Positions 56,029 to 64,000 of a stretch of 64,000 nucleotides of DNA are shown piece after piece (within the stretch, counting starts at the first letter, position 1; every line of letters begins with the position of its first letter). The stretch is from positions 496,001 to 560,000 of the forward strand of contig NZ_CP030055.1 in the NCBI RefSeq assembly GCF_015291645.1, in the 5' to 3' direction. This DNA is from Bradyrhizobium sp. CCBAU 53340. Its GTDB lineage: Bacteria > Pseudomonadota > Alphaproteobacteria > Rhizobiales > Xanthobacteraceae. Both the position numbers and the translations under genes were made by a program. The notes below the pieces were generated by a model, which did not search any database, was not told the DNA's origin, and worked only from the letters and a program-made list of their open reading frames with translations.

Positions 56029-56703
56029 ATGAGCAAGCAGGCCGAATTTGCGGTCATTCTGAAAATGAATGCCATGTTCGCCGATCTCGGCGCGGACGAA
56101 CTCCAGCGGCTGTCCAACCTCTGTCACACCCAGCATCTGGCGAGTGGCGAGGTCCTGTTCCAGAAGGGCGATCCGGGCGACGCACTGTTTGGCGTGCGCC
56201 GCGGCCAGGTCCGCATCGAGACCGGCGCCTCCGACGGCAGCCGGCTGACGCTGAACTTCATGGGGCCGGGCGATCTGTTCGGCGAGGTTGCGGTGCTGGA
56301 CGGCCAGAACCGCACCGCGGACGCGACCGCCGGCGAGACGAGCGAATTGTTCGTGTTGCGGCGCGAAGATTTTCTCGCCTTCCTCGAGCGCGAGCCCAAG
56401 GTCGCGATTAAGATCATCGCGCTCTTGTGCCAGCGCATCCGCTGGCAGAGCGAGCGCATGGAGGAATCCATGCTGCAACCGCTGCCGGTGCGGTTGGCAC
56501 GGCGTCTTTGCGCGCTCGCCGCCGATTTCGGCTCCGAGGTGCACATTTCGCAGGAGCAGCTCGGCGTCTTCGTCGGCGCCGCCCGCGAGAGTGTCAACCG
56601 CCAGCTTCAGGCCTGGCGCAAGGAGGCGATCCTCGACCTCCAGCGCGGCCGCATCCTGCTGCGGAACATGACCAAGCTGACGGCGATCGCGCGCAACGAG
56701 TAG
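56029..56703 (+). CDS. Crp/Fnr-family transcriptional regulator
   Basis: The 224-residue protein has a cyclic-nucleotide-type beta-roll (about 15-120) with the phosphate-binding cassette LFGEVAVLDGQNRTADA, including Glu86, Arg95 and Thr96, so cAMP or cGMP binding is plausible. A dimerisation helix and a winged helix (about 150-220) follow. The recognition helix GAARESVNRQL keeps Arg186-Glu187 and Arg191, equivalent to the DNA-contacting residues of E. coli CRP, so it is expected to read TGTGA half-sites. No N-terminal Fe-S cysteine cluster is present, unlike FNR. It is divergent from the AsmA gene. Confidence 0.92.
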   Translation: MSKQAEFAVILKMNAMFADLGADELQRLSNLCHTQHLASGEVLFQKGDPGDALFGVRRGQVRIETGASDGSRLTLNFMGPGDLFGEVAVLDGQNRTADATAGETSELFVLRREDFLAFLEREPKVAIKIIALLCQRIRWQSERMEESMLQPLPVRLARRLCALAADFGSEVHISQEQLGVFVGAARESVNRQLQAWRKEAILDLQRGRILLRNMTKLTAIARNE

Positions 56704-56727
56704 GAACCCGGCGGTCGCGGCGGGGAC

Positions 56728-59700
56728 TTACTCCGCCGCAGGGTGCACGATGCTCTTCGGCGCAGGCGCTGCGTCCGCCGCCTCGTGACGCTCGCCGCTC
56801 TCGGCGTCCTCGCTGTGCACGATCAGTCGCTTGGCGAAGCGCCAGATCAGGGCGCCGAAATCGTCCATCACCATGAACATCGCGGGCACGAACACCAGCG
56901 ACAGGATGGTCGAGAAGATCAGGCCGCCGATCACCGCGAGTGCCATCGGCGAGCGGAACTCGCCGCCGGCGCCGACCGCGAGCGCGCTCGGCATCATGCC
57001 GGCGGCCATCGCGATCGTGGTCATCACGATCGGGCGGGCGCGTTTCATGCCGGCGTCGATCATCGCCTCGTCGCGCGGCTTGCCGGCATTGATGGATTCG
57101 ATCGCGAATTCCACCAGCATGATCGCGTTCTTGGTGACAATGCCCATCAGCATCAGGATGCCGATCCACACCGGCGTTGTGAGCTGCTTGCCGGTGATGA
57201 GCAGCGCGGCGATCGCGCCGCCGATCGAGAGCGGCAGCGAGAACAGGATGGTGATCGGCTGCAGGAAAGTGCCGAACAGCAGCACCAGCACCGCATAGAC
57301 CATCATCAGGCCGGCCGTGATCGCCGTGGCAAAGCCGTCGGACAGCTCGTTGAGGCTTTCCGCGTCGCCGGAGGGTGAGACCTTCACGCCCTTCGGCAGG
57401 CTCTTCATGACGGGCAGCTCGTAGATCTTCTTGGTGGCATCGCCGAGCGCCGCGGAGCCGACGAGATCGGCGGCGACGGTGGCCTGTCGCTCGCGGTCGT
57501 AGCGGTTGATGCTGGTCGGGCCCTGGTCGAGCTTGACGTCGGCGATGACCGAGAGCGGCACGCCGCCTTTCTCGCCGTGCTCGCCGAGTGGCACGCGCAG
57601 CTGCTCCAGCGTCTTCAGATTGCCGCGCGCGGCGTCCTCGAGCTGCACGCGGATCGGCACCAGGCGGTCGCCGACGTCGAACTTGGCGAGCGCCGGACCG
57701 ACGTCACCGATGGTGGCGACGCGGATGGTCTGCGACAGGCTTTCGGTCGAGACGCCAAGCCGCGCGGCGAGATCGGCACGCGGCTCGATGCGCAGCTCGG
57801 GACGTTCCAGCGAAGTTTCCGAGATGACGTCGGAGATGGTCGGAATCCGCTTCATCTGCGTCGCCAGCTCGCTGGCGACGTTGTTGACGATGTTGGGATC
57901 GACGCCGGTCACGACCAGCGAGATCGCGCGCAGGCCGTTCTCGTCCAGGAACCAGAAGCGGATGTCAGGAACGTTCTCCAGCTCCTGGCTGATCGAGAAT
58001 TCGAGCTCGCGCTGGGTGATGTTGCGGTCGTTCTTGGGCGTGTAGTTGATGATCAGGGCGGCGCGACGGACTTCCTGGGTCCCCGGCGGGACGCGCCCGC
58101 CGTCCACGAAGATGCTCTTCACCTCGGGCCGCTTGCGCAGCCGTGCGACGATGTCCTCGGTGACCTTCTCGGTGTAGGCGAGCTGCGTGCCCGGCGGCAG
58201 TTCGAGGGCGAGCAGCGAACGGGCGCTGTCCTGCGCCGGCAGGAAGCCCTGCGGCAGCAGCGTGATGCTCCAGATCGAAGCCGCGAAGATCGCAAAGCCG
58301 ATCAGCACGGTGATGAAATAGTGCTTCACCGACCACGAGACGAGGCCGTGATAGGTCCGCAGGATGCGGCCCGGGGGCGGCTCTTCGTGATGGCCGTGCT
58401 TGAGGAAGTAGGCCGCCAGCATCGGCGTCACGAAGCGCGCTGCCAGCAGCGAGAAGAACACCTGCACCGACACCGTGATGCCGAACTGTTTGAAGAACTG
58501 TCCGGCGATGCCCGACATGAAGCTCGCGGGCGCGAAGATCGCGATGATGGTCAGCGAGATCGCGATCACAGCGAGGCCGATTTCGTCGGCGGCTTCGAGG
58601 GCGGCGCGGTAGGGCGACTTGCCCATGTTCATGTGCCGTACGATGTTCTCGATCTCGACGATGGCGTCGTCGACCAGAATACCCGTCGACAGCGTGATGG
58701 CGAGGAAGCTGACGAGATTGAGCGAGAAGCCGAGGATGTCCATCGCCCAGAACGCCGGGAAGATCGACAGCGGCAGCGAGACCGCGGCAATGATGGTGGC
58801 GCGCAAATCGCGCAGGAACAGCAGCACGATGACGACGGCGAGGATGGCGCCTTCGAACAGGGTCGAGATCGCCGCTTCGTAATTGCCGTTGGTGTAGTCG
58901 ACGGAGGTGTCGATCAGCTTCAGATCGACGTCGGGATAGGCCGCCTTGAGTGCGTCGATGCGCTTCTGCACGGCTTCGGCGACCTTCACGTCGCTGGCGC
59001 CCTTGGAGCGCTTGATGCCGAGCGCGACCACCGGCTCGCCGTTGAAGCGGGCGAAGGTGCGGCGGTCGGCGATGGTGTCGGTCACGGTGCCGAGATCGTC
59101 GAGCCGCACCTCGCCGCCGCCGAACAGCGGGACCATGGTGCCGGTGAGGTCGCTGAGCGTCTTGGCGCCGGCTAGGGTGCGGATCGCCTGGTCGTTCTTG
59201 CCGATCTCGGCGCGGCCGCCGGCGACGTCGACATTGGTGCCGCGCAGGCTCTGGCTGACATTGACGGCGGTCAGGCCCATCGCCTGCAGGCGATCAGGGT
59301 CGAGCGAGACCAGAATCTCGCGCTCGACACCGCCGATGCGCTCGACCTGGGCGACGCCGCGCACGCCCTGCAGCGCGCGCTTGACCACGTCGTCGACGAA
59401 ATAAGAGAGCTGCTCCGGCGTCTTGCCGGGCGAGATCGCGGCATAGGTGACGATCGGCAGGCCGATGACGTCGACCCGCTGGATCAAGGGCTCGGTGACG
59501 TTCTGCGGCAGGTTCGAGCGCACGCGCGTCACCGCGTCCTTGACGTCGTTGAGCGCGCGGTCGGTGTTGGTCTCCAGCGCGAACTGGATGGTGGTGACCG
59601 ACACGCCGTCGGTGATCGAGGAGGTGATGTGCCGCACGCCCTCAACGCCGGAGACGGCGTCTTCAACCGTCTTGGTGACCTGGGATTCGAGCTCCGCGGG

Positions 59701-59871
59701 TGCTGCGCCGAACTGCGCCACCGCGACCGAGATCACAGGAATGTCGGCCGACGGCAGCCGCGTGATCGCGAGCTTGCTGAAGGAGGTCCAGCCGAGGATC
59801 AGGAGAATGATCGAAAACACCACCGACGGCAGCGGATTGCGGATCGACCATGCCGAGATATTGAGAGCCAT
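56728..59871 (-). CDS. RND-family efflux permease
   Basis: The 1047-residue inner-membrane pump has the RND layout: two sets of six transmembrane helices plus the first helix (IRNPLPSVVFSIILLILG), large periplasmic loops, and the proton-relay aspartates in GILVDDAIVEIENI. The second half has TIVMLVEFAI-type and GSAALGDATKKI segments. Drug/hydrophobic efflux (HAE1) is more likely than metal efflux, judged by the DD pair and loop style. It shares a one-base stop/start overlap with the adaptor gene upstream (59871). No outer-membrane TolC-like gene is present here. Confidence 0.94.
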   Translation of the reverse strand: MALNISAWSIRNPLPSVVFSIILLILGWTSFSKLAITRLPSADIPVISVAVAQFGAAPAELESQVTKTVEDAVSGVEGVRHITSSITDGVSVTTIQFALETNTDRALNDVKDAVTRVRSNLPQNVTEPLIQRVDVIGLPIVTYAAISPGKTPEQLSYFVDDVVKRALQGVRGVAQVERIGGVEREILVSLDPDRLQAMGLTAVNVSQSLRGTNVDVAGGRAEIGKNDQAIRTLAGAKTLSDLTGTMVPLFGGGEVRLDDLGTVTDTIADRRTFARFNGEPVVALGIKRSKGASDVKVAEAVQKRIDALKAAYPDVDLKLIDTSVDYTNGNYEAAISTLFEGAILAVVIVLLFLRDLRATIIAAVSLPLSIFPAFWAMDILGFSLNLVSFLAITLSTGILVDDAIVEIENIVRHMNMGKSPYRAALEAADEIGLAVIAISLTIIAIFAPASFMSGIAGQFFKQFGITVSVQVFFSLLAARFVTPMLAAYFLKHGHHEEPPPGRILRTYHGLVSWSVKHYFITVLIGFAIFAASIWSITLLPQGFLPAQDSARSLLALELPPGTQLAYTEKVTEDIVARLRKRPEVKSIFVDGGRVPPGTQEVRRAALIINYTPKNDRNITQRELEFSISQELENVPDIRFWFLDENGLRAISLVVTGVDPNIVNNVASELATQMKRIPTISDVISETSLERPELRIEPRADLAARLGVSTESLSQTIRVATIGDVGPALAKFDVGDRLVPIRVQLEDAARGNLKTLEQLRVPLGEHGEKGGVPLSVIADVKLDQGPTSINRYDRERQATVAADLVGSAALGDATKKIYELPVMKSLPKGVKVSPSGDAESLNELSDGFATAITAGLMMVYAVLVLLFGTFLQPITILFSLPLSIGGAIAALLITGKQLTTPVWIGILMLMGIVTKNAIMLVEFAIESINAGKPRDEAMIDAGMKRARPIVMTTIAMAAGMMPSALAVGAGGEFRSPMALAVIGGLIFSTILSLVFVPAMFMVMDDFGALIWRFAKRLIVHSEDAESGERHEAADAAPAPKSIVHPAAE

Positions 59872-60800
59872 CAGCGTACCCGCGTGCGATCGAGTTCATC
59901 GGCGAACATGGTTTTGATCTGGTCGCCGTCATGCAGTGAAGAGCCGGCGTCGGCGACGACGATCTCGCCGACGTCGACGCCTTCCAGGATTTCGGTTTGG
60001 CTGTCGGATGTCAGCCCGACGCGCACCCGGCGTGTCTCCACGGTGTTTCCCTTGACCACCTGCACGGTGAGATGGTCGATCGCGGTCTTGGGAACCGCAA
60101 CCCCGCAGCTTCGCTTGGCATCGATGGAGGCGCGGGCGAATACGCCGACCTTCAGCGAAGGATTGTTGGCGACGCTGATGCGGACGCGGCCGAGCTGCGT
60201 GGCGCGGTCGATCTCGGGCGCGACCAGCCGGACCCGGCCGATCAGGTCCGCGGCATCGTCACGGCTGATCCGCACCGTCGCGCCGGTGCTGAGCTTCGGC
60301 ATATGCACGGCCGGGACCTGCGCATCCAGCTCGATCTCGTTGTTGACGGCGATACGGAACATCGGACCGGCCTGCGGCGAAGCAGGCGCGCCGACGATGG
60401 TGCGGACTTCGGTGATGAGGCCCGGCGCAGGTGCCTTCAGCGAGATCGGACCTTGCGGTCCCGGCCGTTGCGGCTGCCCCGGGATCTGCGGCGGCGCCGT
60501 CAGGCGGGCCAGTTCCTGATTGTCGGTGACGACAGCCCCTTCGGTCACGAAGAGGTCGGTGACCTTCGATCCCTCCTGGTCGGCCATGACCACGGCCTCG
60601 CGCCGCGGCACGAAGAAGCCGGTGACCCGCACGAGGTCGGAGAAGCAGGCATTGGTCGACTTGGTCACGATGACGAGCGCCTCGCCCGGCGTCTCCTTCG
60701 CCTCGGGCCGGTGCCGATGCTCGAACCAATAATAGCCGATGCCGAGCGCAACGATGAACGCCACGGTTCCCGCAGGCTTGAGATATTCGGAGATGTTCAT
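59871..60800 (-). CDS. RND efflux periplasmic adaptor
   Basis: The 309-residue membrane-fusion protein has an N-terminal transmembrane anchor (GTVAFIVALGIGYYWF), a barrel-sandwich region (VADQEG and KAPAPGLITEV sides), and beta-barrel and membrane-proximal domains. It has exactly two cysteines, in NACFSDLV (52) and SCGVAVPKT (C-terminal half). The orphan adaptor at 33212 has the same pair. It is the first gene of the efflux operon and overlaps the permease start by one base. Confidence 0.92.
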   Translation of the reverse strand: MNISEYLKPAGTVAFIVALGIGYYWFEHRHRPEAKETPGEALVIVTKSTNACFSDLVRVTGFFVPRREAVVMADQEGSKVTDLFVTEGAVVTDNQELARLTAPPQIPGQPQRPGPQGPISLKAPAPGLITEVRTIVGAPASPQAGPMFRIAVNNEIELDAQVPAVHMPKLSTGATVRISRDDAADLIGRVRLVAPEIDRATQLGRVRISVANNPSLKVGVFARASIDAKRSCGVAVPKTAIDHLTVQVVKGNTVETRRVRVGLTSDSQTEILEGVDVGEIVVADAGSSLHDGDQIKTMFADELDRTRVR

Positions 60801-60943
60801 CGCCGGATCATCCTGGCCTGGCTCGGGGTTGTCGGGAACGTTTCCCTGAAACGAAGCGGCGTCCCGCAGGGCTGCGGGACGCGCGCCGGGCTTAGGACTT
60901 TACACCACATCACGACGTGTCACTGCAAAGGATTACGTCGTGG

Positions 60944-61606
60944 TCACTTCGATGCGGTGGTCTTGTTTTCCATATTCACGACCTGCACGCGGCGGTTCAC
61001 CTCCGCCATCGGCCGGCTCGGATCCTTCAGCTTGCTCTTGCCGTAGCCCACGGTGACGAGGTCGGCTGAGGCGATGCTGTACTTCTCGACGAGGTAGCGC
61101 TTGATCGAATCCGCGCGGCGTTCCGACAGCTCCTGATTATAGGTTTCGCTGCCGGCGGCGTCGGTGTGGCCGGCGACCACGAAGGTCGAGCCCTTCAGGT
61201 CGGGGCTGGTCAGCGCGCGGCCGAGCGCCTGCACGGAAGCGAGCGACTTGGCGCTGATATTGGCCGAGTTGTAGTCGAAGGTGATTTCGAGATCGATGTT
61301 CGGCTTGTCCTTGGCGGCGGTGGCGATCTCCTCGCGCTCGGTCGTCGACAATGAGCGCGTGGCGCGGCCGCGGACGGACTGGATCAGCTTGGTTTCCGCC
61401 GCGTTCGGCGCCGGATCGGCCTGTGGAGCCATCGAGAGCCCCCGCGTCAGGGGTTTTTTCGGCGGAGCCAGGGCGCGGACGATCTCGTCTTCGGTGACGT
61501 TCTTGCTGTTGCCGTCATCACCGGCGAGGGCAGGCGTCAGCGACAGCGCGGCACCGATGGTGATGATGGACAGGATCGCAGTCAGTCCCGTTGCAGCCAA
61601 TCTCAT
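60944..61606 (-). CDS. OmpA-like peptidoglycan-associated protein
   Basis: The 220-residue protein has a signal peptide (AATGLTAILSIITIGAALSL, cleavage near ALAG) and a C-terminal OmpA domain (about 105-215) with FVVAGHTDAAGSETYNQELS, ERRADSIKRYL and VTVGYGKSKLKDPSRP, which binds peptidoglycan. There is no beta-barrel, so it is likely periplasmic. ATG 61606 has AGGAGG eight bases upstream. It lies downstream of the pseudocaspase/TPR gene on the same strand, 145 bases apart. Confidence 0.88.
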   Translation of the reverse strand: MRLAATGLTAILSIITIGAALSLTPALAGDDGNSKNVTEDEIVRALAPPKKPLTRGLSMAPQADPAPNAAETKLIQSVRGRATRSLSTTEREEIATAAKDKPNIDLEITFDYNSANISAKSLASVQALGRALTSPDLKGSTFVVAGHTDAAGSETYNQELSERRADSIKRYLVEKYSIASADLVTVGYGKSKLKDPSRPMAEVNRRVQVVNMENKTTASK

Positions 61607-61751
61607 TGCCAGTCCCTCCTGCGCAGCTGACCTGCGTGGTTCCAAAATTCCTGCAATAGGCCCCCGGAAAGGCCGCCTGCGGCATCCGTCCGTTAGTCTT
61701 CTCTGGGGCGCCGGGGGTTCGAGGCGTTCGCTGCTTCAACTCAAAAAAATA

Positions 61752-63278
61752 CTAGCGTACTCCGTAGCTTGCGAACTCCTGAACGATGTTCGGATCCATT
61801 GCCTTGGCATTGGCGATGTCCAGCGCCCCCTCCTGGGCCGACCCATTGCGCTGCTTGGCGAGACCGCGGCCATAGAGCGAGGAGGTCAGGCGCGGGTTGA
61901 TCTTCAGCGCCGCATCGAAATCGGCGATGGCGTTCTTCACCGCCCCGGATTTGAGGTTCACCAGTCCGCGGCTGTCCAGCGCCTCGACGAAATTCGGCGC
62001 CAGACGAAGCGCCTCGTTGCAGTCCTTCAGCGCGCCCTGAAGATCGCCGACCACGGTCCGGGTCCAGCAGCGGTTGTTCAGCGCCTCGACGTCCTTCGGA
62101 TTGATTCGCAACGTGTCGTCGAAATCCTTGATGGCGAGGTTGTAGGCGCCCTTCGTCGCATACACCTGACCTCGCCGGTAATAGGCATTCTTGTCTTCAG
62201 GATTGGCGGCGATCTTGGCCGTCAGATCCTTGATGGTGCGATCCTCCGCCAGCGCGGCCGCATTCGGGCCGCCGTCGGCGCTCGGCGCCGGGGCGGGCTC
62301 GGCCGGTTTGGCTGGCGGTGGCGGCGGAGGCAGTGCGGCCTCGACTTGCGGCTTCGGCGCCGGCGGTGATGGGGGCGCGGGCGGCGGCGCCGGCGGATTG
62401 TTCGAAGCTACGGGTGGTGGCGCCGGCGGGGCGGGCGGAGCCGGAGGCGGATTATTGGCGACCGGAGCCGGCTGCGGTGCGGGAGGCGCCGGTGGCGGCG
62501 TCGTCGCGGTCGGGCGCGCGCCACTCGCCCCCGGAATGAACGAGAAATCCTCGGCGAGCGAGGACGAGATCCACGGCACCTGCTCGCCGCGCGAGGCGCG
62601 CGTGACGCCCATCTTGGTGCGGTTCAGCGTCTCCTCCGCCATCAGGTCGGGGACGCGGATTTCCTTGAGCAATTCCTGCACGAACAGGCTGTGGTCGCCG
62701 CCGGCGTCCGACACCACCGAAGCCAGTGCCGCAGAGTACATCACCAGCGTGCCATTCGGTGCGATGACCGGGGTCAGGCCCGCCGAGAAGCTGCGGAACC
62801 GCCGCTCGAACGGATTGCGCCGGGAGGCGTCGATCAGCGCGATCTTGACGCCGGCGCCGCGGGTGTTGAGCTCGCCCAGGATCGCTTCGATGCTGAAGCC
62901 GTCGCGCCGCACATCGGACTCGGTCCATATCTGCGCGTCGATCGGGATCATGTAGCTCTGACGCGCCGACTGGATGCCGAATCCGCTGTAGAACAGCAGC
63001 GCGACCGAGCCCGGCTTGATCTTGCTGTAGAGCTTGTCGAAGGCGCGGCGCATGCCGTCGCCGGTCAGATTTTCGCCGGTCTCGACCGTAAAACCGTCGC
63101 GCTTGAGTTCGTCGGCGACGTCGCGGGCGTCGTTGATCGGTTCTTTCAGCGGGCTGTCGGCGTCAGGATATTTGGCATTGCCGATCACCAGCGCAACGCG
63201 GTCGCCCGCCGCAAGCGAGGGAGCGGTCGGGATGAACGAGACGAGCATCGACAGAAGAAAGAGGAAGCGAATTTTCAT
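61752..63278 (-). CDS. Secreted pseudocaspase with Pro-rich linker and TPR repeats
   Basis: The 508-residue protein has a signal peptide (FLFLLSMLVSFIPTAPSLAA), a caspase-fold domain (VALVIGNAKYPDADSPL, LLFYSGFGIQSARQSYM, ALIDASRRNPFERRFRS), a Pro/Ala-rich linker at about 265-350, and about three TPR units to the end (DKNAYYRRGQVYATKG, ALNNRCWTRTVVGDLQGALK). The catalytic His and Cys are replaced by Phe100 and Ser152, so it is not an active caspase by the known mechanism. TPRs suggest protein binding in the periplasm. It is paralogous to the protein at 32107. Confidence 0.9.
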   Translation of the reverse strand: MKIRFLFLLSMLVSFIPTAPSLAAGDRVALVIGNAKYPDADSPLKEPINDARDVADELKRDGFTVETGENLTGDGMRRAFDKLYSKIKPGSVALLFYSGFGIQSARQSYMIPIDAQIWTESDVRRDGFSIEAILGELNTRGAGVKIALIDASRRNPFERRFRSFSAGLTPVIAPNGTLVMYSAALASVVSDAGGDHSLFVQELLKEIRVPDLMAEETLNRTKMGVTRASRGEQVPWISSSLAEDFSFIPGASGARPTATTPPPAPPAPQPAPVANNPPPAPPAPPAPPPVASNNPPAPPPAPPSPPAPKPQVEAALPPPPPPAKPAEPAPAPSADGGPNAAALAEDRTIKDLTAKIAANPEDKNAYYRRGQVYATKGAYNLAIKDFDDTLRINPKDVEALNNRCWTRTVVGDLQGALKDCNEALRLAPNFVEALDSRGLVNLKSGAVKNAIADFDAALKINPRLTSSLYGRGLAKQRNGSAQEGALDIANAKAMDPNIVQEFASYGVR

Positions 63279-63647
63279 AATCAGCGCGGTCCAGCCAAAA
63301 AGGCGCCGTTCCAGCTTGCGCCGCGGCGACCTTAACTTACGCAAAGTGCATTATCAAACCGGGGAGGAAGGGCGTCAACCGCTTGGATATTCGACATTAT
63401 CGCGACAATTGACCGCGATGCACCAGGCGGCTGCGAGGGGAATAATTCGGCGGTCACGGTCCTCCCTGGAGGTGTCATGGTTCAAGGTTCGGGACACCAT
63501 GTTAGGCCGGCACTCGCGACGAAAATGTGATTGGTCTCACATTGCAGCTCCGCATTCGCCGCGGCCTCGGACGTTTGACCTTTGCGGCGGACGGTGGCTT
63601 GGTGCACGGAGGTCCATTCAGAAAAAGCAAGAGCCGGGATCAAAGCC
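63279..63647. other. Divergent intergenic region with CRP-type palindrome
   Basis: About 370 bases lie between the minus-strand pseudocaspase gene and the plus-strand metallo-beta-lactamase-fold gene. A CRP-type palindrome is at 63524-63543. No coding sequence is seen. GAGCCGGGATC lies shortly before the ATG at 63648. Confidence 0.6.
63524..63543. promoter_or_regulatory. CRP consensus palindrome
   Basis: AATGTGA (63524-63530), six bases, then TCACATT (63537-63543): a perfect 7-bp inverted repeat that contains TGTGA-N6-TCACA exactly. The centre is 114 bases upstream of the metallo-beta-lactamase-fold gene and about 255 bases upstream of the pseudocaspase gene. The left half AAATGTGA is identical to that at 31791. 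Confidence 0.72.
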
Positions 63648-64000
63648 ATGAGCAAGCCAGAGGGAAACGCCTACGAAATCTACGCGCTGCGCTATGCGAC
63701 GATGTCGCCGCGCACCCCCAGCATGAATTTCCTGGCGCCCGACCCGCACGACAGTGCGGCGCAGGACCTCGACTACTTCGTTTGGCTGATCCGCGGGCAG
63801 GGCCGCGAGATCCTGGTCGATACCGGCTTCAACGCCGAGGAAGCGAGCTTGCGCGCGCGCAAATTGACGCTCAATCCGGTCGATGCGCTGGAGCGTTTTG
63901 GCGTCGCCGCGTCCTCTATTCGCGATATCATCGTGACGCATCTGCATTACGACCATGCCGGAAATCTCGATCGCTTTCCGAGCGCGCGCTTCCATCTCCA
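63648..64000 (+). CDS. Metallo-beta-lactamase-fold hydrolase, N-terminal part
   Basis: The visible 117 residues include the metal-binding motif THLHYDHAGN (His-x-His-x-Asp-His) and the preceding ILVDTGFNAEE, as in N-acyl-homoserine lactonases and related lactonases/hydrolases. The N-terminus MSKPEGNAYEIYALRYATMS is typical of the AHL-lactonase-like group. The gene runs off the right end of the window, so the rest of the metal site cannot be checked. It is the nearest gene to the CRP-type palindrome. Confidence 0.85.
   Translation, partial: MSKPEGNAYEIYALRYATMSPRTPSMNFLAPDPHDSAAQDLDYFVWLIRGQGREILVDTGFNAEEASLRARKLTLNPVDALERFGVAASSIRDIIVTHLHYDHAGNLDRFPSARFHL

Noticed and set aside
57577..59175. 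532-codon plus-strand open frame within the RND permease
   Set aside because: Shadow of the permease gene. Composition is typical of antisense translation of GC-rich DNA, with no motif or ribosome binding site.

Overview
The window is high-GC chromosomal DNA with long, tightly packed genes. The gene families (hybrid CheA with fused receiver, FixJ-like regulators, NitT/TauT-type ABC transporters, PAS-rich sensor kinases) and the small palindromic intergenic repeats fit an alphaproteobacterium of the Bradyrhizobium/Rhodopseudomonas group (family Nitrobacteraceae). That assignment is inference from gene content and repeat style. No rRNA, tRNA, CRISPR array, transposase or phage gene was seen, so this looks like core or old accessory chromosome rather than an island.

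Layout. (1) 1-13983 is a signalling block: the tail of a receiver protein, a chemotaxis operon cheA-cheW-cheY-cheR plus a small PilZ-like protein, two further response regulators, a very large hybrid histidine kinase co-transcribed with a single-domain receiver, and a chemoreceptor. No cheB lies in the operon. (2) 14035-22378 holds a proline iminopeptidase, then a GntR/FCD regulator facing a catabolic operon across a perfect 30-bp palindrome. The operon encodes a NitT/TauT-type ABC transporter, an IlvD/Edd-type pentonate dehydratase, an RraA-family protein and an SMP-30-type lactonase, and most likely serves uptake and breakdown of a sugar lactone or aldonate. (3) 22585-31695 contains oligopeptidase B, an MBOAT acyltransferase with a membrane-anchored partner, a serine-glyoxylate-type aminotransferase, a secreted nuclease and a 575-aa protein of unknown function. 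(4) 32107-43349 contains a caspase-fold protein lacking both catalytic residues, an orphan RND-type adaptor, a beta-propeller lactonase, small ORFs, a second chemoreceptor, a GMC oxidoreductase, a divergent LysR/NmrA pair and small secreted proteins. (5) 43541-53491 carries second-messenger enzymes (GGDEF-EAL and a class III cyclase) among envelope proteins (LysM, LTXXQ, secreted unknowns). (6) 53737-64000 carries an AsmA protein, a Crp/Fnr regulator, an RND efflux pair, an OmpA-like protein, a second catalytically dead caspase homologue with TPRs, and a truncated metallo-beta-lactamase-fold gene.

The most interesting pattern links several loci. Two paralogous pseudocaspase genes (32107-32955 and 61752-63278) each sit divergent to a neighbour, and both shared intergenic regions contain a CRP-type palindrome (left half AAATGTGA in both). 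The window also encodes a class III nucleotide cyclase and a Crp/Fnr protein whose recognition helix keeps the Arg-Glu-x3-Arg contacts of E. coli CRP. A cAMP-dependent pseudocaspase regulon is therefore a testable hypothesis.

Intergenic space is occupied by at least five kinds of palindromic repeat of about 90-160 bp with perfect terminal inverted repeats and no coding capacity, mostly at gene 3' ends.
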